A stretch of 64,000 nt of DNA from Glebionis coronaria. Lineage: Eukaryota; Streptophyta; Magnoliopsida; Asterales; Asteraceae. The translations under genes and the position numbers were made by a program. The stretch spans positions 24,515,224-24,579,223 of the forward strand of contig CM046876.1 in NCBI GenBank assembly GCA_025667525.1. The letters run 5' to 3'. Shown in pieces: positions 51,106 through 61,690 of the stretch; within the stretch, counting starts at the first letter, position 1, and each line of letters begins with the position of its first letter. The notes below the pieces were generated by a model. It ran no database searches. It had not been told where the DNA came from and was given only the letters and a program-made list of their open reading frames with translations.

Positions 51106-52293
51106 CTAGATATGGCATTCCCTTAAGTTAATTGCGTGCCAGGTGCGTGGTACGGCCTTGCCATTCACTTTTTCAAGCTTATATGAGCCGTTCATGTAGG
51201 CCTTAGTCACCTTGTAAGGACCTTCCCATGTTGGGCTCAATTTTCCTGGTTTTTCCACGCGGCTGGCCTCGTTCCTTCTGTAGACATAGCTCCCCACCTT
51301 GAAAGACTTGGCTCTGACCCTCTTGTTGTAGTATTGTTCCATCTTTTTCTTGTATTTGGCTTCCCGGATGGCTGCGGCCTCCCTTCTTTCTTGTAATAGG
51401 TCCAAATTGAGTCTGAGCTCTTCATCATTGGCTTCCTCGTCCTTGATCACAAGCGTCCTATGTGTTGGCATTCCTATCTCCGCAGGGATTACGGCCTCAC
51501 TTCCGTATGTTAGGCTGAAGGGAGTTTCTCCATTGCTTGTTTTTAATGATGTTCTGTGTGCCCAGAGTACATTTGGAAGTTCGTCTACCCATCCTGTTCG
51601 ATCCCGACCTAGCCTTGTTTTTAACCCTTCCATGAGTGACTTGTTTGCCCTCTCCACAAGACCATTGGCCTGTGGGTGTGCAACTGCTGTGTTCATTTGC
51701 TTAATATTGAGTTTTTTGCACCACGTCTTGAATGGGTCATCCACAAAGTTGGTCCCGTTGTCAGTCACTATTACATGTGGTAGGCCAAATCTACAGACAA
51801 TGTAATCCCACACGAATTTTATCACATCCTTGCCTTTTACATTGGCCAAGGGCTTCGCTTCCAACCATTTAGTGAAATAATCAATTGCCACAATGATGTA
51901 CCTGACCTTACCTGGTGCCGCGGGGAATGGTCCCAGCACATCCATGCCCCACTGGAAGAATGGACATGGGGCCATAATTGATGTCATTAGTGTTTTAGGC
52001 ATCTTGGGCACCGGTGAGTGAATCTGGCATGCGTCACACTTTTTTGTTTCCTCCCTCACGTCACGGTGCATCGTGGGCCAATAATATCCCTGCCTAAGCG
52101 CCTTGGCCACCACTGACCTTGTCTTCAAGTGCATGCCACAAGCTCCTCGGTGTATCTCTCGGATCACATAGTTGGCTTGTAGTGGCCCCACACACCGCAA
52201 CATCAGCATCAAGTAAGATTTCTTGAAGAGCACACCTTCCTCCATTACATACTGGTTGATTTTCATACGAAGGGCACGTGCCTCGTTGTGGTT
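51106..52293 (-). CDS. Tat integrase, C-terminal part of the polyprotein
   Basis: Integrase inserts the reverse-transcribed DNA into chromosomes. Counting from the Met at 52266, the zinc-binding HHCC motif is H39, H46, C77, C80. The catalytic triad is D109 (MDVLGPF), D169 (VTDNGTNF) and E205 (VERANKSL), with exactly 35 residues between the last two, the D,D35E arrangement. A basic C-terminal domain follows with VYRRNE and WEGPYKV. No chromodomain is present, as expected for the Tat lineage. The frame is continuous with gag-pol upstream; only the stop at 52294-52296 separates them, so this part has no start of its own. Confidence 0.95.
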   Translation of the reverse strand, partial: NHNEARALRMKINQYVMEEGVLFKKSYLMLMLRCVGPLQANYVIREIHRGACGMHLKTRSVVAKALRQGYYWPTMHRDVREETKKCDACQIHSPVPKMPKTLMTSIMAPCPFFQWGMDVLGPFPAAPGKVRYIIVAIDYFTKWLEAKPLANVKGKDVIKFVWDYIVCRFGLPHVIVTDNGTNFVDDPFKTWCKKLNIKQMNTAVAHPQANGLVERANKSLMEGLKTRLGRDRTGWVDELPNVLWAHRTSLKTSNGETPFSLTYGSEAVIPAEIGMPTHRTLVIKDEEANDEELRLNLDLLQERREAAAIREAKYKKKMEQYYNKRVRAKSFKVGSYVYRRNEASRVEKPGKLSPTWEGPYKVTKAYMNGSYKLEKVNGKAVPRTWHAINLRECHI

Positions 52294-55200
52294 TTACGGC
52301 CATATCCCTTGCTCTAAGCACCTTATGATGGGTGTCATCCAATTATCTTCCTCTTCCTCCACAATGGCATTCACTTCCTCCCTATCCGTTGAGGGTTTGT
52401 CCAACACTTCCACCAATACTTCTTTTGTCAAATGGTTAAATGCCACTGAGGCCAGCTTGCTTAACACGTCAGCCTTTTGGTTCTTACTTCTCGGTATGTT
52501 CATGATTTTGAAGCTCTTGAACCGTTCTGCGTGCTCTTTCGCCTTTCTCAAGTATTTGATCATGCTTTCATTGGTGGCCACAAAATCCCCGTTGATTTGG
52601 CTGGCTACCAATTTTGAGTCCACCTTTACTGCCAAGTGTTCTACTCCCATCTCTTCTGCTATCCTTAGGCCAGCTAGCAAGGCCTCATATTCTGACTCAT
52701 TATTTGTGCTGTCGAAGTTCAACCTCAAAGCATACGTGTATTCCATGCCGTTGGGGCTGATTAGTACTAAACCCGCTCCGGAGCCCTTTGGGTTGGACGC
52801 TCCGTCCGTATATAGTACCCAATCCTCCTCCTTATCGGCCTTCTCCTCCTTAGAAACATGTGCTTCAAGGTCTTTCGAAGTGTCCGTCCCCACCGGTACT
52901 TCATTCAGGAAGTCTGCCAGCACTTGGCCCTTTATGGCACTTCGCGGTTCATAGGCAATGTCGTATGTCCCCAATTCTATGGCATACTTGGCGAGCTTGC
53001 CCGATGCTTCGGCTTTGTTTAGGATTTGCCTTACGAGCTGATCTGTGATGACCTTGATTGGGTGCCCTTCGAAGTATCGCCTTAGTCTTCTCGATGTGCT
53101 TAGAAGTGCCAAGGCCAGCTTCTCCAAAGGAGCGTAGTTTCTTTCCGCCTCTTGTAGCGTTCGGCTGACATAGCGGACTGGCTTTTGGATTCCCTTTCTT
53201 TCTGCCAGCAGTACCGCGCTTATTGCTCCTTTCGCTGCCGCTAGGTATAAAGAAAGCGTCTCTTTGGGCCTGGGCGTGGTGAGGGATGGCAGTTCTATTA
53301 CCATTCTTTTCATTTGCTGGAAAGCCTCCTCTGCTTCTTCCGTCCATCTGTACTCTTCCTTGTTGGCCTTGGTTATGTTCTTCAGAGTGTCAAAGAAAGG
53401 CAGCGATCTCTCGGCGGATTTAGAGAGGAAACGGTTGAGCGCGACCAACTTCCCAGCTAAGCTTTGCATTTCGTTCCATGTTCTAGGCGATTGCATATCG
53501 GTGACATCTTTGATCTTGGTTGGATTAGCCCTTATTCCTTCTGACGTCACCATGTACCCTAAGAATTTGCCCTCTTCAACCCCGAAAGAACACTTTTTTG
53601 GATTAAGCTTCATGTTTATCTTTCGTAAGTTGTCAAACGTTTCAGCTATGTCCGCTAGCATTTCTTTCTCGGTCTTGCTCTTTATAACCATATCGTCCAC
53701 ATATGCCTCCAAGTTTCGTCCAATCTGTGACTCGAACGCCGTGTCCACCAACCTTTGGTAAGTTGCCCCTGCGTTTTTCAGACCGAAGGGCATTTTGGTG
53801 TAACAGTACGTGCCTTGATCGGTGTAGAAAGCTGTCTTTTCTTCATCTTCTTGGGACATTTGCACTTGGTGGTAACCCTTGTAGGCGTCTAAAAAGCTTG
53901 TGTATTTGTATCCCATGACAGCCTCTATCTTGGCGTCGATCTCTGGTAGAGGGTAATAGTCCTTCGGACAGGCAGAATTCAAGTTTTTGAAGTCTATGCA
54001 CATTCTCCATGCCCCATCTACTTTCTTGACCAACACCGTATTGGATATCCATGTAGGATATCTAACCGGTCTCACGATTCCTGCCTTTACCCATTCTTCC
54101 ACTTCCTTGGTCACGACTTCACTCTTCTCAGCAGACAGTACCCTTCGTTTCTGGCTCACCGGCGTAACCGAAGGGTTCACGTTGAGCTTGTGTTGGGCAA
54201 TCCTTCTTGGCACTCCAGTCATGTCTTGCGGTTCCCACGCGAAGACGTCCAAATTGTTCTTCAGCAATTGTTTTAATTGCTCCGAGCCTTCCTTTGACAA
54301 GTTTCCCCCAATCGTGACTAGCTGTTCAGGGAAGGCTGGGTTGATCATCACTTCTTCTGTCAAGTTGACGTCTTGGCGCTCCTCCTGCTTTTCTGGCTCG
54401 CCTTTTTCCATTTTCCTTTTTCCTATCTCTCTGCACTCGTTAATAATTGAAGATGATGTAACGAGAGTTGCAATACCTCGGGGCGTTGGGAATTTCATCA
54501 TGGCGTGGATGGTGGATGGGATGGCCCTCAACCTTCTTATTCCTGGCCTCCCTAGGATGATATTATATGGAGAAGGGGCAGGTATAACAGTGAACTTCAT
54601 CATGGCCCTTCGGAACAACCCTCCGTCCCTGAAGCACACCTCTAGCTCTATTTTTCCCAACGGCTTCACACTTTCTCCTGAGAATCCTGACACCGTGCTT
54701 TGCGTCTTAGTCATCCTAGCTTGTATGCTTGGGTGAAGGTTGTTGAAACAATGCTCGTACATTATTTCTACGGACGCACCGCCATCCACGTGCACCCTCC
54801 TTATCAGGTATCCTTCGACCTCGGCCTCTATCACAATTGCTTCTTCCGACAAGTCCTCATCTGGGCACGATGGGAATGTTATTGGGACATTCATCCAGTC
54901 TTCATTGATCCATCTTGACTTCCTCTTTCGGTTATCACTATGCCCCGATACCATGTTTATCACCTTGGTCTTTTGGGGGTGGCCCTTCTGGCCCCCTTTG
55001 CCTTTCTGCCTCACGTCCTTAATCAAATGGTTAAGTTTTCCGGATTCTAGGGCGGCCTCCAATTGCCTCCTCAACTGAAAACAATCATTCGTATAATGTC
55101 CCTTTGCACAATGGTAGTCACAATATCTGTCCATGTTTTCTTTTTTTGGTGTTCCTATCATGGGAGGTGGTGCCGGGAGGTTTAATTGGTGTTCTGCTGC

Positions 55201-56262
55201 TAAGATTTCCTTCGGCGAGCTGGATAAGTCCTCTAGGGTAAATATTCGATTCACCTCTTGAGGACGCTGCGGGTTATGATAAGGCAAGGTATAGGGTTGG
55301 GTGTACGGGTTTCTATTTTGATAGGCTCCTCGCCCACCCCCTCTTCTTCCTCCAAAACTCCTTTTTTGGGCCCGGTCGTACCTCTGGCCTCCCGACGGAG
55401 AACCGTCCCCTCGGATGTACTCTCCTCTGGGCAATTCGGCATCCCTAAACGCTGTTTCAGTACGGACGTAGTCGTCCACATGCTTCAACATCTCATCCAC
55501 CGTTTTTGGTATGCTTTCAGCAAACCGTTTGGCCAAACCAGGGCACTTATGTGCGCCCATGAATGAAGAGATTCTCATGAGATCTGGCACATTTGGGATA
55601 GAGTTGGACTCACTTACCCACCTTTCTTTGAATACCGGTAGGCTCTCATTGGCCTTTCGGATGATCTTTGTGATCTCCGTTGGATCCTTTGCACACGCTT
55701 TCAACATCCCAAACCGTGCGAGGAATTTGGCCTCCAAATCATCCCAATCATCTATGCTTCCCGCCGGCAACTCGTCAAACCAAGCCCTGGCCTTGTCATC
55801 TAACGTTTGTTGGAACATTCGGCACCACACGGGCATGGGCCATTCCCCTTGGTTCCCCATCCCTTTAAAATGATTGATGTGGTCGGCCGGATCTCCCGTC
55901 CCAGCGTAAATCCTAACGTTGGCCGGCATCCTATGGCTAGGGGCTGAGTACTCGATGATCCTCCGGCTGAGGGGGCATTTGGCCAGTGATTTGAAAGGTT
56001 TTCCCAAATCATCATCTGCCACTTTCTTTCCCTTCGTCTTCTCTCCCTCGCCTTGACTTTCCTTCTTTTCCTTATCTCCCGAGTGTTCTTCCCCTTCATC
56101 AAAACTGATTAGCCTTGGCTTGATGTAGTCCCGGTTACTTTTGTCTTTTATTAACTCCTTCAGGGCCGAAAGGTGACCCTCGATGATTTCTTCATTGGTG
56201 AGGCTATTGTGGTTGTCATCGTGCATTTCAACTTCAGGTGATGTTGGGGTAGGACCTGCCAT
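52294..56262 (-). CDS. Tat gag-protease-reverse transcriptase-RNase H polyprotein, 1322 codons
   Basis: Starts at the ATG 29 bases inside the primer site region and encodes, in order: gag core (about 110-290, ARAWFDELPAGSI); zinc-knuckle-like CDYHCAKGHYTNDC (about 380); aspartic protease active site VDGGAS (about 491); reverse transcriptase with CIDFKNLN, MPFGLKNAGATYQ and the catalytic YVDD (854-857); the gypsy RNase H (about 985-1090, LSLYLAAAKGAISAVLLAE); and a second, archaeal-type RNase H (about 1148-1275) with YTDGASN, NESEYEAL and VKVDSKL supplying the acidic catalytic residues. The dual RNase H is a known feature of the Tat lineage. The frame is otherwise intact, and ends at TAA 52294-52296 just before the integrase region, in phase with it. 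Confidence 0.95.
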   Translation of the reverse strand: MAGPTPTSPEVEMHDDNHNSLTNEEIIEGHLSALKELIKDKSNRDYIKPRLISFDEGEEHSGDKEKKESQGEGEKTKGKKVADDDLGKPFKSLAKCPLSRRIIEYSAPSHRMPANVRIYAGTGDPADHINHFKGMGNQGEWPMPVWCRMFQQTLDDKARAWFDELPAGSIDDWDDLEAKFLARFGMLKACAKDPTEITKIIRKANESLPVFKERWVSESNSIPNVPDLMRISSFMGAHKCPGLAKRFAESIPKTVDEMLKHVDDYVRTETAFRDAELPRGEYIRGDGSPSGGQRYDRAQKRSFGGRRGGGRGAYQNRNPYTQPYTLPYHNPQRPQEVNRIFTLEDLSSSPKEILAAEHQLNLPAPPPMIGTPKKENMDRYCDYHCAKGHYTNDCFQLRRQLEAALESGKLNHLIKDVRQKGKGGQKGHPQKTKVINMVSGHSDNRKRKSRWINEDWMNVPITFPSCPDEDLSEEAIVIEAEVEGYLIRRVHVDGGASVEIMYEHCFNNLHPSIQARMTKTQSTVSGFSGESVKPLGKIELEVCFRDGGLFRRAMMKFTVIPAPSPYNIILGRPGIRRLRAIPSTIHAMMKFPTPRGIATLVTSSSIINECREIGKRKMEKGEPEKQEERQDVNLTEEVMINPAFPEQLVTIGGNLSKEGSEQLKQLLKNNLDVFAWEPQDMTGVPRRIAQHKLNVNPSVTPVSQKRRVLSAEKSEVVTKEVEEWVKAGIVRPVRYPTWISNTVLVKKVDGAWRMCIDFKNLNSACPKDYYPLPEIDAKIEAVMGYKYTSFLDAYKGYHQVQMSQEDEEKTAFYTDQGTYCYTKMPFGLKNAGATYQRLVDTAFESQIGRNLEAYVDDMVIKSKTEKEMLADIAETFDNLRKINMKLNPKKCSFGVEEGKFLGYMVTSEGIRANPTKIKDVTDMQSPRTWNEMQSLAGKLVALNRFLSKSAERSLPFFDTLKNITKANKEEYRWTEEAEEAFQQMKRMVIELPSLTTPRPKETLSLYLAAAKGAISAVLLAERKGIQKPVRYVSRTLQEAERNYAPLEKLALALLSTSRRLRRYFEGHPIKVITDQLVRQILNKAEASGKLAKYAIELGTYDIAYEPRSAIKGQVLADFLNEVPVGTDTSKDLEAHVSKEEKADKEEDWVLYTDGASNPKGSGAGLVLISPNGMEYTYALRLNFDSTNNESEYEALLAGLRIAEEMGVEHLAVKVDSKLVASQINGDFVATNESMIKYLRKAKEHAERFKSFKIMNIPRSKNQKADVLSKLASVAFNHLTKEVLVEVLDKPSTDREEVNAIVEEEEDNWMTPIIRCLEQGIWP

Positions 56263-56290
56263 TCTTTAGCTACTTGGTAGATCGAATTTA

Positions 56291-56310
56291 GGGTCCCACG
56301 GATGGCGCCA
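56291..56310 (-). other. Primer binding site of the Tat element
   Basis: Minus strand TGGCGCCATCCGTGGGACCC, three bases inside the 5' LTR. It is close to the Arg-tRNA complement of the Tat/Ogre lineage (TGGCGCC followed by a GTGGG block). Confidence 0.85.
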
Positions 56311-56313
56311 GTT

Positions 56314-56942
56314 TGTAGATGCAAAAGTCCGCTGGGCCTCTTAGTGGGCCGAGAATGCCGCTGGGCCGCTCGGTCTTCTTATCCACAAGCCTATAAGAAA
56401 GCAGCACACGTTAGCTCGCCTCGGGTGGAGAGCCCGAGACCAACTCCGGTGTGAGAGTAAGTATCTGATTGAGCCGAATGGCTAATATCATGCAGAGCCG
56501 AATGGCCACGTAAGTATGTGTATTAAATGACTGTGTGTGTATATCTGACTTACATTGAATGAGGGGTATTTATAGTACTCAAAGTACTGTAGTGGACTGT
56601 TGTCCTTGAAGGCAACGCTCCTTGAGCCTTGGGATCTGACAGGCCAAGCTTTGGTCCAGGAGGTTAAGTAAGGCGTCTGGGTAAAAGGATGTGCCGTTTG
56701 TTCCCGAGGGAATCTACCCTGCTTTTGAGGTGTGCAGGCGGGTGACTCCCTTATCCCAACGCCAGGCGTATGTCCACTGGACAATAGGGTGTGCCGTTCC
56801 TTCCCGATGCGTTGGCATTGCTTTCGAGGACACCCTCTAGGTCTGTGCTTGGTACGTGGGCCGGTCTGCTAGACCGTGTGGCCAATCTTACTTATAGGAG
56901 ATTTGACACGTGGGAACGGCCCAGCGGCTATATACGCGAACA
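56314..56942 (-). repeat. 5' LTR of the Tat element
   Basis: 629 bp; differs from 46600-47228 at five sites, all in the last third on the plus strand (for example GTGTAGG/GTGCAGG and TTCTAGG/TTATAGG). Confidence 0.95.
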
Positions 56943-58030
56943 TAATGGTATGAAAGTATGGGTCTGGCATGGTGCGAAAAAGAAAAAAACTAATAATAAA
57001 GCTTGTATATTATAACAACATATATTTGACAGACATACTTCAGCGAAAGATAAACTTGCTAATGCCAAATCATTTTTAAATAACTAACGCCAAAATTGTT
57101 ATTACCAAATACAATATTAATTCAATTTTTATATTGCCAAACTTGCTATTACTATTACTACTAGCTTTCTTTCTCACATAAATTAAAAACAAATTAAATT
57201 TGCTACAAACAGAATTACTATTGTCATATATTGCATTAAATTCTATTTATTTCTTACATGAATGGTCTTTTCAGTCAAGTGTGTTTTGCAAAATTACGTC
57301 TTAATAATAAACTGTACAATAGAATGCTAACCTAAGAACTGGTTACAAAAATAATTTACTACAACATTTCAAACAAAGATAAGAAATAGCAAAGCTAAAA
57401 CAAATGTCACCAAATGTTTACCCTATAAATAAAAATACAATACTGGCTCGATTAAACACAAACAATATTAATCACTAAGAGTAAATATTAGCAAATGACC
57501 AAAAAACTAACCCTAACTATCATATTTAGTCTAGTTTATATTGTTATTGATTTTGCATTTTGTATATATATTTTTTTTCATGATTTTTCTTTTTCTTGAT
57601 TTACTCTATTTTTTTCTTGCTTTTTCTTTTCGTCAAACAAGGACCACAAGTAGAAAGCCACTAAAGCGTCACAACCAATTTTATTATGTGAAAATGAAAT
57701 GACCACATGCAAAACAAAATATATTGTGGCATATTGAAAATAATATAATTACGTCTTGTAACCAATTAACGAATGTTAGGTTATAGAATGTTCCGTTTTA
57801 AAATGAAAGATGTGTTGTAAAGTAATTTTAATGTTTCATCATATCGGCCTTTTTATGTCACGTCAGCTAAAGATAAAGTTTCAATTATTCATGAACAACT
57901 CATTTAATTAATAAGATTAATAGATATGTTTACACGGGTGTAATATTTAATCTGTTTCTTTTAATGGCTGAATTAACTATAGATGATATATAACTTAGAT
58001 CTCTCTTCATTTGGGCTTCACTGCAACATT
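56943..58030. other. AT-rich spacer, no gene seen
   Basis: About 1.1 kb of A/T-rich DNA without a supported frame on either strand. The last part (57998-58020, ctctcttcattt) recurs at about 58773 beyond the MITE. Confidence 0.5.
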
Positions 58031-58715
58031 TAGGGGTGTTCAAAAAAACCGAGAAACTGACGAACCGAGCCGAACCGCTCAATCCGAAACCGAAAAAGTC
58101 CGAAATCGAAAAAATCAAAACCGAAAAAACCCGCTTATAATGGTTTGGTTACGGTTTTCATTTTTAGATATTCGTGGTTAACCGAACCGAACCGCACATA
58201 TTATACATGAATTTTTTTAACTAAATATTCAAATTATAGTACATGTATTAATTGTATTAGTACCCTACTTTTATTATACATGAAATTTTAAAACTAAATA
58301 TTAAAATTATAGTACATGTATTAAACATGTATGTGTAAATTTAATTAATGTGATCGTAGTTTATAAATATCGAATAAATATTTTTTAGTTAATATGTTAT
58401 TTATGAATATTCTAATGCACCTTTTGTAACGAAATAATTTTTATATGATTTTTAGCTATTTAATTTCGTTGAATTATACGAAAACGACATTCTATGTTCT
58501 AAATCATGTTATTATTTATAAACTAAAACTTTATGAAACTTATATAGTGGTTAACCGTGATCCAAACCGTGGGTAACCGCTCATTTCGGGTAACCGTATG
58601 TCCGGTTAATCGCCTTGTACGGTTCGGTTACGGATAGTAAATTTAACTAACCGAACCGCTATGGATAGTCAAAATCGCCTAACTAACCGAACCGAACCGA
58701 CCGTGAACACCCCTA
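58031..58715. mobile_element. hAT-type MITE with CCGAACCG arrays
   Basis: The ends TAGGGGTGTTCA and TGAACACCCCTA are perfect inverted repeats. The flanks GCAACATT (58023-58030) and GCAACATC (58716-58723) are an 8-bp duplication with one change. Subterminal AACCGAACCG / CGGTTCGG words are dense at both ends. The core is A/T-rich with a direct repeat (ATTATACATGAA at 58200 and 58274). No transposase; it must be mobilised by a hAT transposase elsewhere. Confidence 0.93.
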
Positions 58716-58954
58716 GCAACATCACACCAATACAGCTAATAAAAATATTCATCATTCATTACACACTTAACCTCTCTTCATTTAGGCACCACTACTTTTT
58801 TTTCTTTTTCTTTTTTTCATTTTCACACAAAATAAAATTTATTTCATTCAAATTAGACACTACAAATACGAAAATAAAAATTACAAATACGAAAATAAGA
58901 AATACAAATACAGAATTTTAAAATACGATACGATACGGTACGGTTCGACGGAAT

Positions 58955-59335
58955 TTAATCGGTTTCGGGATCCGAATCAGATTCCGATGAAATACCACAA
59001 GAATTCTTGATGCATTCGACAGTCTTTTCCCACTTTATTTGCTTCCCCAACTCTTGTTTCTCCCTTTCTTCTTCTCCTAATGCTTCACGTAATGCTTCTT
59101 CGTCAAGAAGCAGTTGATGTTCTTGTTCCTCAGTAAGACGAAACTCAGCAGGTACCTCGTATTCTTCAACAGGGCTCTTTGGTTGATCAACAGTAGGAAC
59201 TGATGATTCACCCATCGTGCTTGGGTAAGGTTGTGGAGGGATTGTCTCTGGTACTTTTTTCGGTGTCGATGGGTTGTTTCGAGTAGCTTTTCGTTTGTTT
59301 TGTTTCTTGTTTGCAGAAATGTTTTCTTGAGACAT
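58955..59335 (-). CDS. Small acidic/basic protein of 126 residues, unknown role, repeat-associated
   Basis: ATG at 59335, 50 bases after a TATA box. The N-terminal third is basic (SANKKQNKRKATRNN), the middle Pro-rich, and residues about 63-105 are a Glu-rich helix predicted to coil (LTEEQEHQLLLDEEALREAL). It ends with SDSDPETD. The Glu-rich block resembles small proteins that I recall as numerous in Asteraceae repeats, but no function is known to me. It is enclosed by transposon remnants, so a transposon-borne gene is likelier than a host gene. The frame has no break. Confidence 0.55.
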   Translation of the reverse strand: MSQENISANKKQNKRKATRNNPSTPKKVPETIPPQPYPSTMGESSVPTVDQPKSPVEEYEVPAEFRLTEEQEHQLLLDEEALREALGEEEREKQELGKQIKWEKTVECIKNSCGISSESDSDPETD

Positions 59336-59385
59336 GTTTGAGAGTATGATTTCGTGTGAGAGAAAAAAATACTAAATGGAAGTAG

Positions 59386-59393
59386 TATTTATA
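59386..59393 (-). promoter_or_regulatory. TATA box of the 126-residue frame
   Basis: Minus strand CTATAAATAC, with a start expected about 30 bases downstream and the ATG at 59335. The good spacing supports transcription of this small frame. Confidence 0.65.
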
Positions 59394-59558
59394 GACAGAA
59401 TATAGCCGTTGGAAATTTCAAATTAAAACATATCTGTTGAAAAATTCATTAATGAAATTAAAATTACAACATAGAAAATAAAATTACATTACTGAAAATA
59501 AAATTACATTACTGAAAATAAAATAAAATTACTGAACTTAAAATAACAACATTTTAAA
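59394..59558. repeat. Short A-rich tandem repeat
   Basis: AAATAAAATTACATTACTG-like units occur three times between 59475 and 59535. Confidence 0.6.
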
Positions 59559-59831
59559 TTAAAATTCTCTAACCCATTCTTTTTTAAATTTCATATGTCT
59601 TTCGATTTTAGCGGCTTCATCAAACAAAGCATCATGTATTGCATCGTCTTTGTTTGATTCTTTTTTCAAAAATTCGATTATCTTATCACGCCACTTTTTT
59701 GGAATATCATTGCATTTTTTACATGTTTCCTGCACTTCAAATTTTGAAGTGGCTGCACTTTCAAATTTGAGGGCTAAATCCGGAACCGCTTTTTGTCGTA
59801 CATTGTCTTGTTTAATTAGATTAGCAACCAA
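59559..59831 (-). pseudogene. Lys/Glu-rich frame of about 90+ codons, no proper start
   Basis: The minus-strand frame is open upstream beyond 59831 (…FNQIKTLVANLIKQDNVRQK…) with no ATG in good position, and ends at 59559. The peptide has ALKFESAATSKFEV, a CKKC pair and KKWRDKIIEFLKKE. It lies upstream of the 126-residue frame on the same strand. It may be an exon or the tail of a decayed transposon protein. I do not recognise the family. Confidence 0.4.
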
Positions 59832-60430
59832 TGTTTTGATTTGATTAAAAATGTGTGGAGCTAAACAAACTATTCTATTAATTTTTTTGATTTTGTAAAA
59901 TAAATATGTTTGTTAAAAATGTTAAATTAAGAGTATATATAAAGAAAAAAAAATTGAAAGAAAAAAAGATTTATCCAGCGGTTATATTTTGGCCAACAGT
60001 TATATTTGGATGAGGTGGCACATCGTTCAGATTTCCATTTTCTGAAATCTTGACGGCGACGAGGGATATGTGTGGCAACTTGAGGCGATGAGAGGCGACG
60101 AGGGTGCCACGTCGTCCCGATGAACCCATAGGTGTCGTGACACCCTCATGTCTTATATTACATGACTATTTGTCTTTTATGTCCCTAGTTTATGCATTCA
60201 ATGAGGTTATAATCGTAATTAATTTTAATTAACTAGATAATAAAATACATTTAACTTAAATATAACATAAAATTAAAGTTATATAATTGATGTTTAGAAG
60301 TTTATATATATTTAAACTGGTTCATGTGTTGACCTTTTTAATACTTATTTAATCTAAATATGACATATTTATTAAACGAATTATATGAGTTGACTTGGTT
60401 TTAACTCAAACCTGTTTATTCTTAACCTAA
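59832..60430. other. Spacer with no gene seen
   Basis: A/T-rich apart from a GC-richer block at 60045-60150 with repeated GGCGACGAGG words and a GGTGTC/GACACC inverted repeat (60131-60144), possibly the end of a DNA transposon whose other end I could not place. Confidence 0.4.
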
Positions 60431-60453
60431 CACTACTACAAAACGGGCCAAAG

Positions 60454-60831
60454 GCAACACTCGAAAAGTGTTGTAGCATGCCTTGAAAGTGTTGCGTTAT
60501 GGGTATTGCAACACTTCTGGAAGTGCCGCGTCAGGCAACGTCGCCTTAGGCCTAAAGCAACACTTAGTGTAGATAATGCAACACTTTTTAGAAGTGTTGC
60601 CCCAATTCATGACATGCAACACTTGTATTGCAACACTTTTGAGCCACGAACGCAACACTTTTGAGAATCTAAAGGGACACTTTTTACATGAATGTAACAG
60701 TTTTTTTAATCAACTGCAACACTTTTATATATAAATACAAAGCAATAACAACACTTCTATATATGAAATGCAACACTCGAGTTTGTTTTCTGCCATACAT
60801 GTGCAACACTTTACAACATCTATTGCAACAC
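60454..60831. repeat. CACTA subterminal repeats (CAACACT), 15 copies
   Basis: CAACACT occurs 12 times in one orientation and as AGTGTTG three times within 380 bases, mostly as GCAACACTTTT. In CACTA elements such motifs bind the TnpA-type protein that brings the ends together. Confidence 0.88.
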
Positions 60832-61431
60832 TATGACACTATTTATGGAGCATTTGTTCCACAAAATTAGAATGCTACATACTTCAGATTTTTATAAATG
60901 CACTTCAAGTCAAGAAATAACACTAATACAGTAACAATAAAACTCATCACAATTAATATAACTTCGTACATTCATAAATCTGTGCAAACGCAAAGTAACT
61001 ACAATTAATGGTAGTTAGTTTAAAACAAACTCATGTACAATTATGAAACTACTAGCACTTTCCTAGTCTTCGCAAGTCCCTGCCCCCACTTTAGCTTTCA
61101 TACACACCATATCCACATATCCTGAAGCATATAAGAACGAGAAATAATATGTTTAGTGTTCTACAAAAACAGTTAAGTTGCATGAAACCAACTTCAGAAG
61201 GTTCATTAGATAAATTCGAGATATATTTATCATTGGATAAAAGTTTCTTGAAAACAAATTCATAAGGTTTATTGTTGAACCATAAGTTTAAAAAGAGCAA
61301 ACATTGGGATATTTGTATGTCTTTTATTGAATTGTGCAATATTACGATTTCTATTTATACTATAATCAAGATATAACCCAATCTTATTCAATGCCTCTAA
61401 ACCCTTCTGGCACTATGTATAACCAACTAAC

Positions 61432-61508
61432 CATATGGAATTCGCCTTGAAAATACAAGACTAGTTTCATGACTTGAGTCGTGTCATAGCCAATAGTTGT
61501 CTCTTGAC
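61432..61508 (-). pseudogene. Exon-like fragment in the CACTA element
   Basis: Acceptor TTTTGCAG, then 77 bases open in one frame (GQETTIGYDTTQVMKLVLYF), then donor ATG/GTTAGT. Parent gene not recognised. Confidence 0.45.
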
Positions 61509-61690
61509 CTGCAAAATGATCAGGAAGATTTTTTAATTCACTTTAGCTTAAAGTTTAAACTGGCATATTTAATAGATGATCATGCTTGACGCTGCAACTA
61601 TGTAAAGCGACATAAGAATATAATATGACACTAAAATATACACACTTTTGTATCGAAAAAACTATTGCAACATGTACTCGAGCAACTTAC

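Larger units (their letters stand above)
46600..56942 (-). mobile_element. Young Tat-lineage Ty3/gypsy retrotransposon with an antisense gene
   Basis: 629-bp LTRs at 46600-47228 and 56314-56942 (TG to CA) differ at five positions by my count, about 0.8 percent. Flanking pentamers are TCATG and TAATG, a duplication with one change. The minus-strand primer site TGGCGCCATCCGTGGGACCC is of the Arg-tRNA type used by the Tat/Ogre lineage. gag, protease, reverse transcriptase, two RNase H domains and integrase follow in Ty3/gypsy order. A plus-strand gene fills the space between integrase and the 3' LTR, as in the Grande/Tat group. It is GC-richer than its surroundings. Confidence 0.95.

Noticed and set aside
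51350..54918. Plus-strand frames of 60-249 codons opposite the Tat polyprotein
   Set aside because: Complement shadows of the conserved pol frame; they match no family and lack starts in context.
60131..60144. GGTGTCGTGACACC as a transposon terminus or operator
   Set aside because: The stem is only 6 bp with a mismatched centre and no partner end was found; noted in the spacer only.
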